64,000 nt of DNA, taken from Bordetella parapertussis. GTDB taxonomy: Bacteria; Pseudomonadota; Gammaproteobacteria; Burkholderiales; Burkholderiaceae_A. Made by a program: the position numbers and the translations under genes. The notes beneath the pieces are model-generated. The model did not search any database, was not told the origin of the DNA, and saw only the letters and a program-made list of their open reading frames with translations. Location: contig CAMDMC010000001.1 in NCBI GenBank assembly GCA_945901825.1, positions 186,001-250,000 of the forward strand, written 5' to 3'. Every line of letters begins with the position of its first letter. Positions within the stretch are counted from its first letter, which is position 1. This document shows positions 15,721 through 24,214 of the stretch, one piece after another.

Positions 15721-16641
15721 ATGAAGACCTACAGGCCTCGTCAGGCAGGGTTTGTTTCCCCAGAGGCGCCGAGCTCCACAAGGTATTCCTCTGGCCCTAC
15801 AGACGTAAGGCCAGCAAACGATCGCTCTGCCGTAAGCCATGCGTCGGAGCTGACTGAATACCTTATTCCAACAGAGCCCTACTACAGGCCTGTCTCCGAC
15901 GAGGTAAGCCTGTTTGAGGCGGCCTACTCGGTTCGCATGCCCATGATGCTTAAGGGCCCCACGGGTTGTGGAAAGACACGGTTTGTTGAGTACATGGCCT
16001 GGCGCTTAGGAAAGCCACTGATCACGGTGGCCTGTAACGAGGATATGACTGCCTCCGATCTTGTAGGCCGCTACCTGCTCGATGCGGACGGAACCCGTTG
16101 GCAGGATGGTCCGTTGGCACTTGCCGCGCGATACGGGGGCATCTGTTACCTTGATGAGGTGGTCGAGGCCCGCCAGGACACCACTGTTGTCATTCACCCC
16201 TTAACCGATGCACGACGTATCCTTCCGCTTGAGCGCAAGGGCGAGGTGATTGAAGCCCATCCCGATTTTCAGGTTGTTATTTCCTACAACCCGGGCTACC
16301 AGTCCTTAATGAAAGACTTAAAGCAGTCGACCAAGCAACGGTTTGGCGCGCTCGACTTCTCCTACCCTGAACACGAGGTTGAGGCCGAAATTGTGGCCCA
16401 TGAGTCGGGCGTCTCAACCCAGGATGCTGCAAACCTTGTTCATATTGCTGAGCGGGCACGGAACCTAAAGGGCCATGGTCTTGATGAGGGCATATCAACA
16501 CGCATGCTGATTTATGCAGGCTCGCTTATGGCCGCTGGGGTGCCGGCGCTTTCGGCCTGTCGCGTTGCCTTGGTTAGGCCCATTACCGATGACCCTGATA
16601 TGCGGGATGCACTTGATGCCGCCGTAAGTACCTATTTCTAG
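15721..16641 (+). CDS. cbbQ: CbbQ: MoxR-type AAA+ RuBisCO activase subunit
   Basis: This is a 306-residue AAA+ ATPase of the MoxR/CbbQ group. With CbbO it remodels inhibited RuBisCO. Walker A is GPTGCGKT at residues 79-86, and Walker B is CYLDEV around residue 140. The C-terminal half has the CbbQ pattern VISYNPGYQSLMKDLKQSTKQRF. About 43 residues precede the usual CbbQ beginning (EYLIPTEPYYRPVSDEV). No in-frame ATG, GTG or TTG exists between the ATG at 15721 and that point, so the extension seems genuine. The gene sits 11 bases after mcdB and six bases before cbbO. Confidence 0.95.
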   Translation: MKTYRPRQAGFVSPEAPSSTRYSSGPTDVRPANDRSAVSHASELTEYLIPTEPYYRPVSDEVSLFEAAYSVRMPMMLKGPTGCGKTRFVEYMAWRLGKPLITVACNEDMTASDLVGRYLLDADGTRWQDGPLALAARYGGICYLDEVVEARQDTTVVIHPLTDARRILPLERKGEVIEAHPDFQVVISYNPGYQSLMKDLKQSTKQRFGALDFSYPEHEVEAEIVAHESGVSTQDAANLVHIAERARNLKGHGLDEGISTRMLIYAGSLMAAGVPALSACRVALVRPITDDPDMRDALDAAVSTYF

Positions 16642-16646
16642 TCCCT

Positions 16647-18992
16647 ATGGCTCAAGCCTTATCCGATTTTCTTAGCCCGGACGACGACTGCTCTGAATCG
16701 TTACGGCTTGCGCTTGAGGAACAATGGGTAAACCTTCCACGTGTCTTTAGCTCACGCGGCATTGATAACTACCTAAAGGGCTGCACGGCCCTCGACCAGC
16801 TCGGGCGTTCCGAGGAACTTCCACTTGCCTTTGCGGCTTGCATGCCCGAGGTCGCACGTGCCATCGGTGAGGACGTGTTACCTGACATTGTCAATTTTTT
16901 GTTGAGTATGGCCTCTAAGACCTCGGGTCAGGTCTTAGCAGCCATCGTTCATGCAGCCCCAATTGTTGCCCGTCGACTCGGCGACCCCGAGTTGTTTCGA
17001 CAGTTTTTACAGGTCTTGGCCAATATGCTTGCCCAGGTGCCAAGGGGCGTGCGACCCATGCTGGAGCAGTTGGACACCCTGCTTTCGCAGCTTACGCTCG
17101 GAGGGCTTCGGCGTTGGGCCTTATGGGGTGCCCAGGCCTACAAAAATGATCTTGAAGGCCAGGTTCTCTATTTCTCTTTGCAAAGCGAAGATGCCCGGGC
17201 CATGCTGCAGGCTGAGCGAAAGGGAACCCTTTTTGTCGATGTTCAAAGGCGCCTGTTGATTTATTTAAGGGCCATCTGGGGCCGTGATTTTTTCTTGCGA
17301 CCAACCTCCGGAGACTACGAACACCGCGAGGGACTTAAGCCTTACATTGATCGGTTTGTTATTCACATTCCCGATGCCTTTGATGACTGGTCCGACGCAG
17401 GTGAGAAAAAGACCGTTTCTGGGCTTGATGTTTATCGCGCGGTTGTGAACCATTGTGCCGCGCATCTTCAGTTCGGGCGTGAGCCTCTTACGGACGAGGG
17501 GCTGACCCCCCTGCAGCGCCATCTTGTTGAGTGCATTGAAGATGCCCGTGTTGAGTACTTGGCAGGCCAGGCCTTCCCCAATATGCGCGATTCCTGGGCA
17601 GTTTTTCACGCCGAGTCTCTTGGTGAATCGTCGCCGTTACGAATAGCCGATCTTCTAAGGCGATTGGCCCTGCGTTTGACGAACCCTAAGGGCCGCGATA
17701 GTCATGAATGGGTGGAGTACGCCGCCCATTGTTTCTTTAGCCATCCCGACCTGACACAAGGCCTTGCAAGCGTGTCCATTGCCCTTGCCATTGATGCGAA
17801 GCTAGGCCAGTTAGAGCTTCCTTCTTTTGACAGTCGTCTTGATAGTTTTACTTTGTTTTATCGCGACGACAACCGTGTTATTTGGCAGCCTGATAGCCAA
17901 GACGAGCAGGATGCACTTGCCTTGACCTGGCAGCAGAAGCAGGTTCGGAAAAAGGTAAGCATTATGGAAATGGTGAACGAGGTGAATAACGAGTTTGCCG
18001 GTGATGATGCGCAGGAAATCTGGGTCCTTCCCACCGAGTTCTTTCTTGACCAAGAAGGGGTTTCCATCAACTCGCTCGAGGGCCGTGAGCCTGTCTCAAG
18101 CCCGTTTTATTACGACGAATGGGATTATCAAATACAGCTCGATCGTCCAGCCTGGGTTACCCTTTACGAAAGGGCTGCACCTCGTGGAGATGCAGCAGTT
18201 ATCGATGCCTTGCTTGCCGAGCACAAGCCTGTTGTGTCTCGGCTTAAGTACCTTATTGAGTCGATGGTTCCTCAGGGTCTCAAACGGATACGTCGCCAGG
18301 AAGAGGGCGATGAAATTGACCTTAATGCGGCAGTCAGCAGCTTTATTGACCTGCGCATGGGGTATCAGCCTGACCCTCGAATCATGACTCGCTACAAGCG
18401 GTCTGAGCGTGATGTCTGTGTTCTGGTTCTGCTCGATCTCTCGGAATCCTCAAACGACACCGTGCGGGGGCAGGACTTCACCGTTATTGAGCTTACCCGG
18501 GCGGCTACCGTTCTTATGGCAGACGCCCTTAGTCGTGTGGGCGATGCCTTTGCTATACACGGGTTTTGCTCAAATGGGCGTGATGATGTTCATTACTATC
18601 GAATGAAGAACTTCGATGAGCCTTATGAGAAAGAGGCGAAGGCAAGGCTTGCAGGGCTCTCGGGGTCTTATTCAACACGAATGGGTGCAGCCATTCGGCA
18701 TGCATCAAGCCTGCTCGCTCAACGATCCGAGCGAAAAAAGTTAATTTTTGTTGTCACTGATGGCGAGCCTGCCGATAACGATGTCCGTGATCCCCAATAC
18801 CTAAGGGCCGATACCAAGAAGGCGGTCGAGCAGGCCGGGCGTTTGGGTGTTAACTGTTATGCGCTTTCGCTTGATCCCTACGCCGATCAATACGTTTCAA
18901 GTATTTTTGGTGCTGGCCGTTTTACAGTTCTTGACCATGTTGAGCGCCTGCCCGAAAAGCTCCCTATGCTCTACCTTGGGTTGACACACTAG
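16647..18992 (+). CDS. cbbO: CbbO: VWA-domain RuBisCO activase adaptor
   Basis: This is a 781-residue partner of CbbQ. The N-terminal part is a helical repeat region that binds the AAA+ hexamer. The C-terminal ~190 residues are a von Willebrand factor A domain with an intact metal-ion-dependent adhesion site ([11 protein letters not shown] near residue 595) and a later ITDGEP-like strand (here [11 protein letters not shown]). In CbbQO activases the MIDAS domain contacts RuBisCO. Length and domain order match the family. It begins six bases after cbbQ, indicating co-translation. Confidence 0.95.
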   Translation: MAQALSDFLSPDDDCSESLRLALEEQWVNLPRVFSSRGIDNYLKGCTALDQLGRSEELPLAFAACMPEVARAIGEDVLPDIVNFLLSMASKTSGQVLAAIVHAAPIVARRLGDPELFRQFLQVLANMLAQVPRGVRPMLEQLDTLLSQLTLGGLRRWALWGAQAYKNDLEGQVLYFSLQSEDARAMLQAERKGTLFVDVQRRLLIYLRAIWGRDFFLRPTSGDYEHREGLKPYIDRFVIHIPDAFDDWSDAGEKKTVSGLDVYRAVVNHCAAHLQFGREPLTDEGLTPLQRHLVECIEDARVEYLAGQAFPNMRDSWAVFHAESLGESSPLRIADLLRRLALRLTNPKGRDSHEWVEYAAHCFFSHPDLTQGLASVSIALAIDAKLGQLELPSFDSRLDSFTLFYRDDNRVIWQPDSQDEQDALALTWQQKQVRKKVSIMEMVNEVNNEFAGDDAQEIWVLPTEFFLDQEGVSINSLEGREPVSSPFYYDEWDYQIQLDRPAWVTLYERAAPRGDAAVIDALLAEHKPVVSRLKYLIESMVPQGLKRIRRQEEGDEIDLNAAVSSFIDLRMGYQPDPRIMTRYKRSERDVCVLVLLDLSESSNDTVRGQDFTVIELTRAATVLMADALSRVGDAFAIHGFCSNGRDDVHYYRMKNFDEPYEKEAKARLAGLSGSYSTRMGAAIRHASSLLAQRSERKKLIFVVTDGEPADNDVRDPQYLRADTKKAVEQAGRLGVNCYALSLDPYADQYVSSIFGAGRFTVLDHVERLPEKLPMLYLGLTH

Positions 18993-18999
18993 GTTCGTC

Positions 19000-19641
19000 A
19001 TGACGATTAGCCTTCGAACCTTTATTCTCATCGACTCGTTGCAGCCTCAGCTTGCGTCCTATCTGGGAACCTCCTCGCAGGGCTTTCTTCCTGTTCCCGG
19101 CGATGCCTGCCTCTGGATTGAGGTGGCACCCGGAATGGCGGTGCATCGACTCTCCGACATTGCCTTGAAGCGAACCAATGTTCATATGGGTGAGCAGGTG
19201 GTGGAGCGGTCGTTTGGGTCGATGGAAATTCATTACCGCAATCAGAGCGAGGTGCAGGAGGCTGGTCGCGTTATTCTGGAGCAGCTTGCAAGCTCACCAG
19301 AGGACCGCATGGGCTGCTCAATTGAATGGGCTGAGGTTATATGTGCAGTGACCCCCGATCATGCAACCCTTATCAACCGGCAGATGCGTCGTGGATCGAT
19401 GCTCTTGCCTGGTAAGAGTATGTTTATTATGGAAACAGAGCCTGCCGGTTACATTGTCTATGCAGCCAATGAGGCAGAAAAGGCCGCTAACGTTAGCCTT
19501 GTTGACCTCAAGCCTTTTGGTAGCTTCGGGCGCCTGACCATGATGGGAACGGAGGCCGAAGCGGCAGCAGCTGCTGCGGCCGCTCAGGCAGCGATTGAGG
19601 CCCTAAACCGCCATGCGCGCCCAATCGGGTATAAGGGATAA
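19000..19641 (+). CDS. csoS1D: CsoS1D: tandem-BMC trimeric shell protein
   Basis: This is a 213-residue protein made of two BMC-like halves (residues ~1-100 and ~105-205). The second half ends in an alanine-rich helix ([18 protein letters not shown]) before a short tail. CsoS1D pseudohexamers stack and form large gated pores for bigger metabolites such as RuBP. This copy is somewhat shorter than the cyanobacterial protein, which carries an N-terminal extension. It starts seven bases after cbbO and ends two bases before the protease gene, so all three are in one transcript. Confidence 0.9.
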   Translation: MTISLRTFILIDSLQPQLASYLGTSSQGFLPVPGDACLWIEVAPGMAVHRLSDIALKRTNVHMGEQVVERSFGSMEIHYRNQSEVQEAGRVILEQLASSPEDRMGCSIEWAEVICAVTPDHATLINRQMRRGSMLLPGKSMFIMETEPAGYIVYAANEAEKAANVSLVDLKPFGSFGRLTMMGTEAEAAAAAAAAQAAIEALNRHARPIGYKG

Positions 19642-19643
19642 CG

Positions 19644-20471
19644 ATGGATATCAATTCGCCTACCAAGCGACTGTTATTTAATACCGTTCGGGTCGACACC
19701 GAGCTCGACGATGGCAGTCGTGGCTCGGGAACCGCTTTTATTGTGAGTCATCGCCACGGCAGTAAGGCCACAGCCTTCGTGGTCACGAACCGCCACCTTG
19801 TTGAAGGCGTGCGTCGAGGTGGCCTCGTTTTTACCGTCGGCCAGCAAGGCAAGCCTCTTATTGGCCAGAGGTTTCAGCTCGATATCGATGAATTCCCCCA
19901 GGCCTGGTTCTTGCATCCCGACCCATCCATCGACCTTGCCGTTATTCCTCTTGCACCCCTTGAGCAGGCTGCTAATGAGCGAGGGGTGGATATTTATTAC
20001 CAGCTGATCGATACCAGCCTCGTTCCCGAGGCCACGGATGAGCTTGCCTTTGATGCACTTGAGGAGGTTCTTTTTGTTGGCTATCCAAGTGGCGTCTGGG
20101 ATCAGGTGAACCTCATGCCCATTCTTCGTCGCGGAACGACAGCGACGCCACCACAAATTAATTTTGAAGGCCGACGAGAGTTTCTTATTGATGCTGCTGT
20201 CTATCCTGGTTCAAGTGGCAGTCCGGTTTTTTTCTGCGCCTCCGATGGCCTGGCAAGTCGCATCACAAGTGACACGAAGTTCTTTTTTGCGGGCGTCGTT
20301 GCGGCCGTTTTCTTCCGTCAAGAGCAACAGCAACTGGTACCTGCCCCGGTACCTGCAAACAATGGGCATGCGTCGGTGATGGGCTCCGAGATGATTGACC
20401 TGGGACTTGTTATTAAGTCGTCCCAGGTTGTTCATTTAATCAACGCCTACCTAAGCACCTGGAAGGTCTAG
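19644..20471 (+). CDS. Cytosolic trypsin-like serine protease encoded in the carboxysome operon
   Basis: This is a 275-residue chymotrypsin/trypsin-fold peptidase (Trypsin_2-like). A catalytic triad can be placed: His51 in TNRHLVEG, Asp97 in PSIDLAVIPL and Ser191 in YPGSSGSPVF. The oxyanion-loop sequence G-S-S-G-S-P is intact, so the enzyme should be active. There is no signal peptide, membrane anchor or PDZ domain, so it is neither a DegP type nor periplasmic. It begins two bases after csoS1D and is followed nine bases later by an unknown gene leading into sbtA. I know of no described carboxysome function for such a protease. A processing or quality-control role on CsoS2, RuBisCO or shell proteins is a hypothesis. 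Confidence 0.85.
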   Translation: MDINSPTKRLLFNTVRVDTELDDGSRGSGTAFIVSHRHGSKATAFVVTNRHLVEGVRRGGLVFTVGQQGKPLIGQRFQLDIDEFPQAWFLHPDPSIDLAVIPLAPLEQAANERGVDIYYQLIDTSLVPEATDELAFDALEEVLFVGYPSGVWDQVNLMPILRRGTTATPPQINFEGRREFLIDAAVYPGSSGSPVFFCASDGLASRITSDTKFFFAGVVAAVFFRQEQQQLVPAPVPANNGHASVMGSEMIDLGLVIKSSQVVHLINAYLSTWKV

Positions 20472-20480
20472 CCCAAGTCT

Positions 20481-20777
20481 ATGAATACACGTTATGCAGG
20501 TTTTTTTAATGATTCACACGGCATAACCCAGCTTGGTCGAATTGTGCTTGACGCATGGGCCTTTGGAATTCTCCCGCGCGAGGAGGATTGCGAGCAGTGG
20601 GACCTCGGGCGCATGCAAAACCTGATGCAGCAGGTGCAAGAGTTCTGGGATGCTCATGGCGGTCTGCCTAGCCGCTTGCCCGCTGAGCTTAGTAAGGAGC
20701 ATCAGGCAACTTACAGCTGGGCGATGGATCGTGCCCGAACATTAGGATGGTCCTCCGCCTTAGGCGAGGACGACTAA
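20481..20777 (+). CDS. Unknown 98-residue protein between protease and sbtA
   Basis: This is a small acidic soluble protein with many aromatic residues (DSHGITQLGRIVLDAWAFGILP, WDLGRMQNLMQQVQEFWDAHGGLP, YSWAMDRARTLGWSS). It has no membrane segment, signal peptide or recognised motif. The clear codon structure and its fit between the protease (nine bases before) and sbtA (24 bases after) argue that it is a real gene of the CO2-concentrating operon. I do not recognise the family. It could be a regulatory or adaptor protein for the protease or for bicarbonate uptake, but this is only guilt by association. Confidence 0.75.
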   Translation: MNTRYAGFFNDSHGITQLGRIVLDAWAFGILPREEDCEQWDLGRMQNLMQQVQEFWDAHGGLPSRLPAELSKEHQATYSWAMDRARTLGWSSALGEDD

Positions 20778-20801
20778 GCCTTCACCGGCTGGGAGTGTTT
20801 T

Positions 20802-21746
20802 ATGGTTTTTGACCCTATCGTTTTATTTTTCCTACTTGGCGTAATTGCTGGAATCGTTAAGTCCGATCTGAAAATGCCCTCGGCTCTTTACGAGGCCTTA
20901 TCGATATTTCTTCTGCTTGCCATCGGCCTTAAGGGAGGCGTAGAGCTCTCAAAGTACAACATCCTCGAGCTACTCCCCAGCACTTTTATTGTGATTCTTA
21001 TTGGTGTCCTTATTCCTTTAATTGCCTTTCCCATTCTTAAGTTCGTTGGCAAATTGAATCATTTCGATTCCGCCTCAATCGCGGCACACTATGGATCGGT
21101 AAGTGTGGTCACCTACTCGGTCGCACTGGCTGCTCTTGCTGAAAGGGGCATGACTCACGAGGGTTACATTGTTGTTTACCTTGTTTTGCTTGAGATGCCG
21201 GCCATTATTGTGGGTGTTGCTCTGGCGCGTATGGCTCCCGACGCCACCAAAAAGGCAGCAGGCTGGGGTAAGTTAATGCACGAGGTTTTCTCAGGCAAAA
21301 GCATTCTTTTGCTAACTGGGGGTCTTGTGATTGGTTGGATTGCCGGTGAGAAAGGGTTTGCCCCCATTGAACCGATGTTCGGCGGGCTTTTTAAGGGCGC
21401 ACTTGCTTTGTTCTTGCTCGAGATGGGGCTCGTCGCTGCCTCACGGGTGGCGGCGTTTCGCTCCTACGGCATGTTTTTGGTGGTCTTTGCCATGGTTATG
21501 CCAATGATCTCTGCAGCAATTGGCATCTTTACCGGCTTCATGCTGTCACTGTCTCCGGGCGGAACTGCGCTGCTTGCCACTCTTTATGCCAGCGCCTCCT
21601 ACATTGCAGCGCCTGCGGCTATGCGAATTGCGGTTCCTAAAGCCAACCCATCGCTATCGATCGGCGCATCTTTAGGGGTAACCTTCCCATTCAATCTTTT
21701 TGTTGGGATACCCTTATACTTTGGAGCAGTCGAGCGATTCTTCTAG
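20802..21746 (+). CDS. sbtA: SbtA-type sodium-dependent bicarbonate transporter
   Basis: This is a 314-residue polytopic membrane protein with about ten helices, starting VFDPIVLFFLLGVIAGIVKSDLKMP. It has the SbtA-type sequence ALSIFLLLAIGLKGGVEL and the second-half repeat LFLLEMGLVAASR. The SbtA family imports bicarbonate with Na+ in autotrophs with a CO2-concentrating mechanism. It is shorter than cyanobacterial SbtA, mainly in the central cytoplasmic loop. Position after the carboxysome genes and before sbtB supports bicarbonate as substrate. The gene is preceded by TGGGAGTGTTTT as a possible ribosome-binding site. Confidence 0.93.
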   Translation: MVFDPIVLFFLLGVIAGIVKSDLKMPSALYEALSIFLLLAIGLKGGVELSKYNILELLPSTFIVILIGVLIPLIAFPILKFVGKLNHFDSASIAAHYGSVSVVTYSVALAALAERGMTHEGYIVVYLVLLEMPAIIVGVALARMAPDATKKAAGWGKLMHEVFSGKSILLLTGGLVIGWIAGEKGFAPIEPMFGGLFKGALALFLLEMGLVAASRVAAFRSYGMFLVVFAMVMPMISAAIGIFTGFMLSLSPGGTALLATLYASASYIAAPAAMRIAVPKANPSLSIGASLGVTFPFNLFVGIPLYFGAVERFF

Positions 21747-21753
21747 GGATTCC

Positions 21754-22044
21754 ATGCAAGTCAAACCGTTTAAGCTGGTGACCGTCTTTTGCGAGGCCAT
21801 TTTAGAGTCTCTGGTTATAACAGAGCTCGATGAATTAGGAATTGTGGGCTATACGGTAAGCGACTGCCGCGGTCGAGGAACCCATGGCGTGCGCAGCGGT
21901 TCTTGGAGATTGAGCTCCAACATTCGAATTGAGGTTATGTGCGATGAAGAAGTCGCTGAAAAGCTCGCCTCTGCGCTCAGTCAAAAATACGACAAAGACT
22001 ACGGGTTGCTTATTGTTGCAAGCAATGTCGATGTTTTGAATTAA
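21754..22044 (+). CDS. sbtB: SbtB-type PII-like regulator of bicarbonate uptake
   Basis: This is a 96-residue PII-superfamily protein starting MQVKPFKLVTVFCEAILESLV. It has a ferredoxin-like beta-alpha-beta repeat and a T-loop region YTVSDCRGRGTHGVRSG. SbtB proteins bind SbtA trimers and sense adenine nucleotides. The C-terminus ends VASNVDVLN and lacks the cysteine-containing redox R-loop known from some cyanobacterial SbtB proteins. The ATG at 21754 lies eight bases after sbtA. The frame is open further upstream inside sbtA but without family support. Confidence 0.88.
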   Translation: MQVKPFKLVTVFCEAILESLVITELDELGIVGYTVSDCRGRGTHGVRSGSWRLSSNIRIEVMCDEEVAEKLASALSQKYDKDYGLLIVASNVDVLN

Positions 22045-22075
22045 ATTGTTTTCCGGCTAAGGCAAAGAAAAAGAT

Positions 22076-22960
22076 TTACTTGCCGTCTGTTAGCTTTCGT
22101 CGCTTTTCCATCATGCGCCAGACAAAGGGCGTAAAAATAAGCTGCATAGCCAACTCCATCTTTCCTCCTGGAATAACAATGGTGTTCGCTCGACTCATCC
22201 ATGACGAGTTAATCATGTTTAGCAGGTACGGGAAGTCAATGCCTTTGGGGTTGGCAAATCGAATGACCACCATGCTTTCATCGGCAGAGGGAATGTCTCG
22301 GGCAATAAACGGGTCGGACGTATCGACAATAGGAACCCGCTGAAAATTCACATGCGTGTGCGCAAACTGTGGAACGATGTAATGCACGTAATCGGGCATA
22401 CGACGAAGAATGGTGTCGGTCACGGCCTCGGTGCTGTACCCCCTCTGGTGCTTGTCGCGCCAGAGCTTTTGAATCCACTCCAGGTTAATTACGGGTACAA
22501 CGCCAATACGAAGGTCGGCATATTGGGCAACATTGACGTTGTCGGTCACCACTGCCCCATGTAACCCTTCATAAAACAACATGTCGGTTCCTTGGGGCAG
22601 GTCTTCCCAGGGCGTAAATGTTCCTGGCTCTTGCTTATAGGGCTCAGCCTCTTCATGGTTGTGAAGATACTTCCTCGACTTTCCCTGGCCAGTTTCCGCG
22701 TAGGTTTTGAACAGAGCTTCCAGTTCGGAAAAAAGGTTGTTATCAATGCCGAAGTGGCTAAAGTTCTTGTCGCCCAGTTTCTCGGCATCGCCTTGCCGCT
22801 TACGCATCTCGAGGCGGTCGTAGCGGTGAAAGCTGTCGCCTTCAATGATGGCGGCCTTGACCCCCTCTCTACGGAATATGTTCTGAAAGGTACGCGTAAC
22901 GGTTGACGTACCCGCTCCCGAGGAGCCTGTAATTGCAATAATTGGATGGCGATCAGACAT
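22076..22960 (-). CDS. cbbP: Phosphoribulokinase
   Basis: This is a 294-residue proteobacterial-type phosphoribulokinase that makes ribulose-1,5-bisphosphate from ribulose-5-phosphate and ATP. It has an N-terminal P-loop TGSSGAGTST (residues 11-20), the sugar-phosphate region EGDSFHRYDR, and the segment LFYEGLHGAVV, which is a family marker. It is co-directional with the fructose bisphosphatase gene 14 bases upstream. The two therefore form a cbbFP unit that converges on the carboxysome operon, with only 31 bases between its end and sbtB. Confidence 0.96.
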   Translation of the reverse strand: MSDRHPIIAITGSSGAGTSTVTRTFQNIFRREGVKAAIIEGDSFHRYDRLEMRKRQGDAEKLGDKNFSHFGIDNNLFSELEALFKTYAETGQGKSRKYLHNHEEAEPYKQEPGTFTPWEDLPQGTDMLFYEGLHGAVVTDNVNVAQYADLRIGVVPVINLEWIQKLWRDKHQRGYSTEAVTDTILRRMPDYVHYIVPQFAHTHVNFQRVPIVDTSDPFIARDIPSADESMVVIRFANPKGIDFPYLLNMINSSWMSRANTIVIPGGKMELAMQLIFTPFVWRMMEKRRKLTDGK

Positions 22961-22974
22961 GGGCGTTTCCTGTG

Positions 22975-24087
22975 TTAATCACGAAAGAGACTACGGGTGG
23001 CGAAAAGTGGGGAGGGGTCGTCCTGGCGAGTGCCTTGCGGCGGATCGTTATGGTAGCGCTCAATAAGCTCAACCTCTTCGCGAGACCCAAAGACCAGCCC
23101 GATTCGTTGGTGAAGGGCGCTTGGCTTAACCGTTAATACTTGCCCGTAGCCCGTGCTTGCCCGACCGCCTGCCTGCTCCATAATCATGCCAATTGGGTTG
23201 GCCTCGTACATCAGTCGCAGACGCCCCGGCTTGGTTATATCTTTGGTGTCTTTGGGGTAGAGGAAAACGCCACCGCGCATAAGAATGCGGTGGGCCTCTG
23301 CAACCATCGAGGCGATCCAGCGCATGTTGAAGTCTTTGCCGCGGGGCCCTGTCTGACCCGCCAGGCACTCGTCGACATAGCGCTTAACGGGTGGCTCCCA
23401 GAACCGAGCATTTGAGGCATTAATGGCAAACTCTTTGGTTGTCTCGGGCACTTTAATATTGGGGTGCGTGAGTATGAATTCACCGAAGTTTGGGTCAAGA
23501 GTAAAACCGTGCACCCCCCGCCCAACGGTAAGAATGAGCATGGTCGTGGGCCCATAAAGTGCATAGCCTGCGGCTACCTGCTCGGTTCCCGGTTGCAGAA
23601 AATCTTCTGCTGTTACGTTTCGTCCGTTGTGGGCACTCTCCGGTGCTCGCAAAACGCTGAAAATACTTCCGACCGATACATTGACATCGATATTCGATGA
23701 GCCATCGAGTGGGTCAAAGACAAGAAGGTAGTGGCCCCGAGGCTGGCCTTCAGGAAGGTTGTAGGGCTCATCCATCTCCTCAGAGGCCATGCCCGCCACG
23801 TGTCCGGCCCACTCGTTCATCTTGATGAAAACCTCATTACTTATGACATCAAGCTTTTTTTGAACTTCACCCTGAACGTTAATGGTCTGACTGTCAGAGG
23901 AGTCCCCGGTGAAGTTGCCATGCAGCCCCGCGAGCTCACCAAAAGCAACGGATTTTGCGATGGCCTTACAGGCCATGGCAATATCAAGAATAAGGGCGTT
24001 GAATTCGCCACTGGCGTCTGGGAAGCGACGTCTTTCCTGAATAAGAAATTGCGTCAGCGTACGGCTCATCATCGGGCTCAGTTCCAC
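22975..24087 (-). CDS. cbbF: Class I fructose-1,6-bisphosphatase
   Basis: This is a 370-residue class I FBPase that hydrolyses fructose-1,6-bisphosphate in the Calvin cycle. Metal-binding motifs are present: DEPY-type [28 protein letters not shown] (the DPLDGSSN core) and the C-terminal [14 protein letters not shown]. The start is a GTG at 24087, preceded by a GGGAGA ribosome-binding site. The promoter should lie in the 127 bases between this start and the end of the cbbR copy upstream, where I saw no unambiguous elements. It heads the cbbF-cbbP pair. Confidence 0.95.
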   Translation of the reverse strand: MELSPMMSRTLTQFLIQERRRFPDASGEFNALILDIAMACKAIAKSVAFGELAGLHGNFTGDSSDSQTINVQGEVQKKLDVISNEVFIKMNEWAGHVAGMASEEMDEPYNLPEGQPRGHYLLVFDPLDGSSNIDVNVSVGSIFSVLRAPESAHNGRNVTAEDFLQPGTEQVAAGYALYGPTTMLILTVGRGVHGFTLDPNFGEFILTHPNIKVPETTKEFAINASNARFWEPPVKRYVDECLAGQTGPRGKDFNMRWIASMVAEAHRILMRGGVFLYPKDTKDITKPGRLRLMYEANPIGMIMEQAGGRASTGYGQVLTVKPSALHQRIGLVFGSREEVELIERYHNDPPQGTRQDDPSPLFATRSLFRD

Positions 24088-24214
24088 GGTAAGTCTCCCT
24101 TAATTACGTGAACAGTTGATTTTTGTCTTCACTCCGTACTCTATTCAATAAAACCGGCCTAAGTCTTCAGATATCGTGAGCAATGGGTATAAGGATCGCT
24201 GAATAAAGCGGTTT

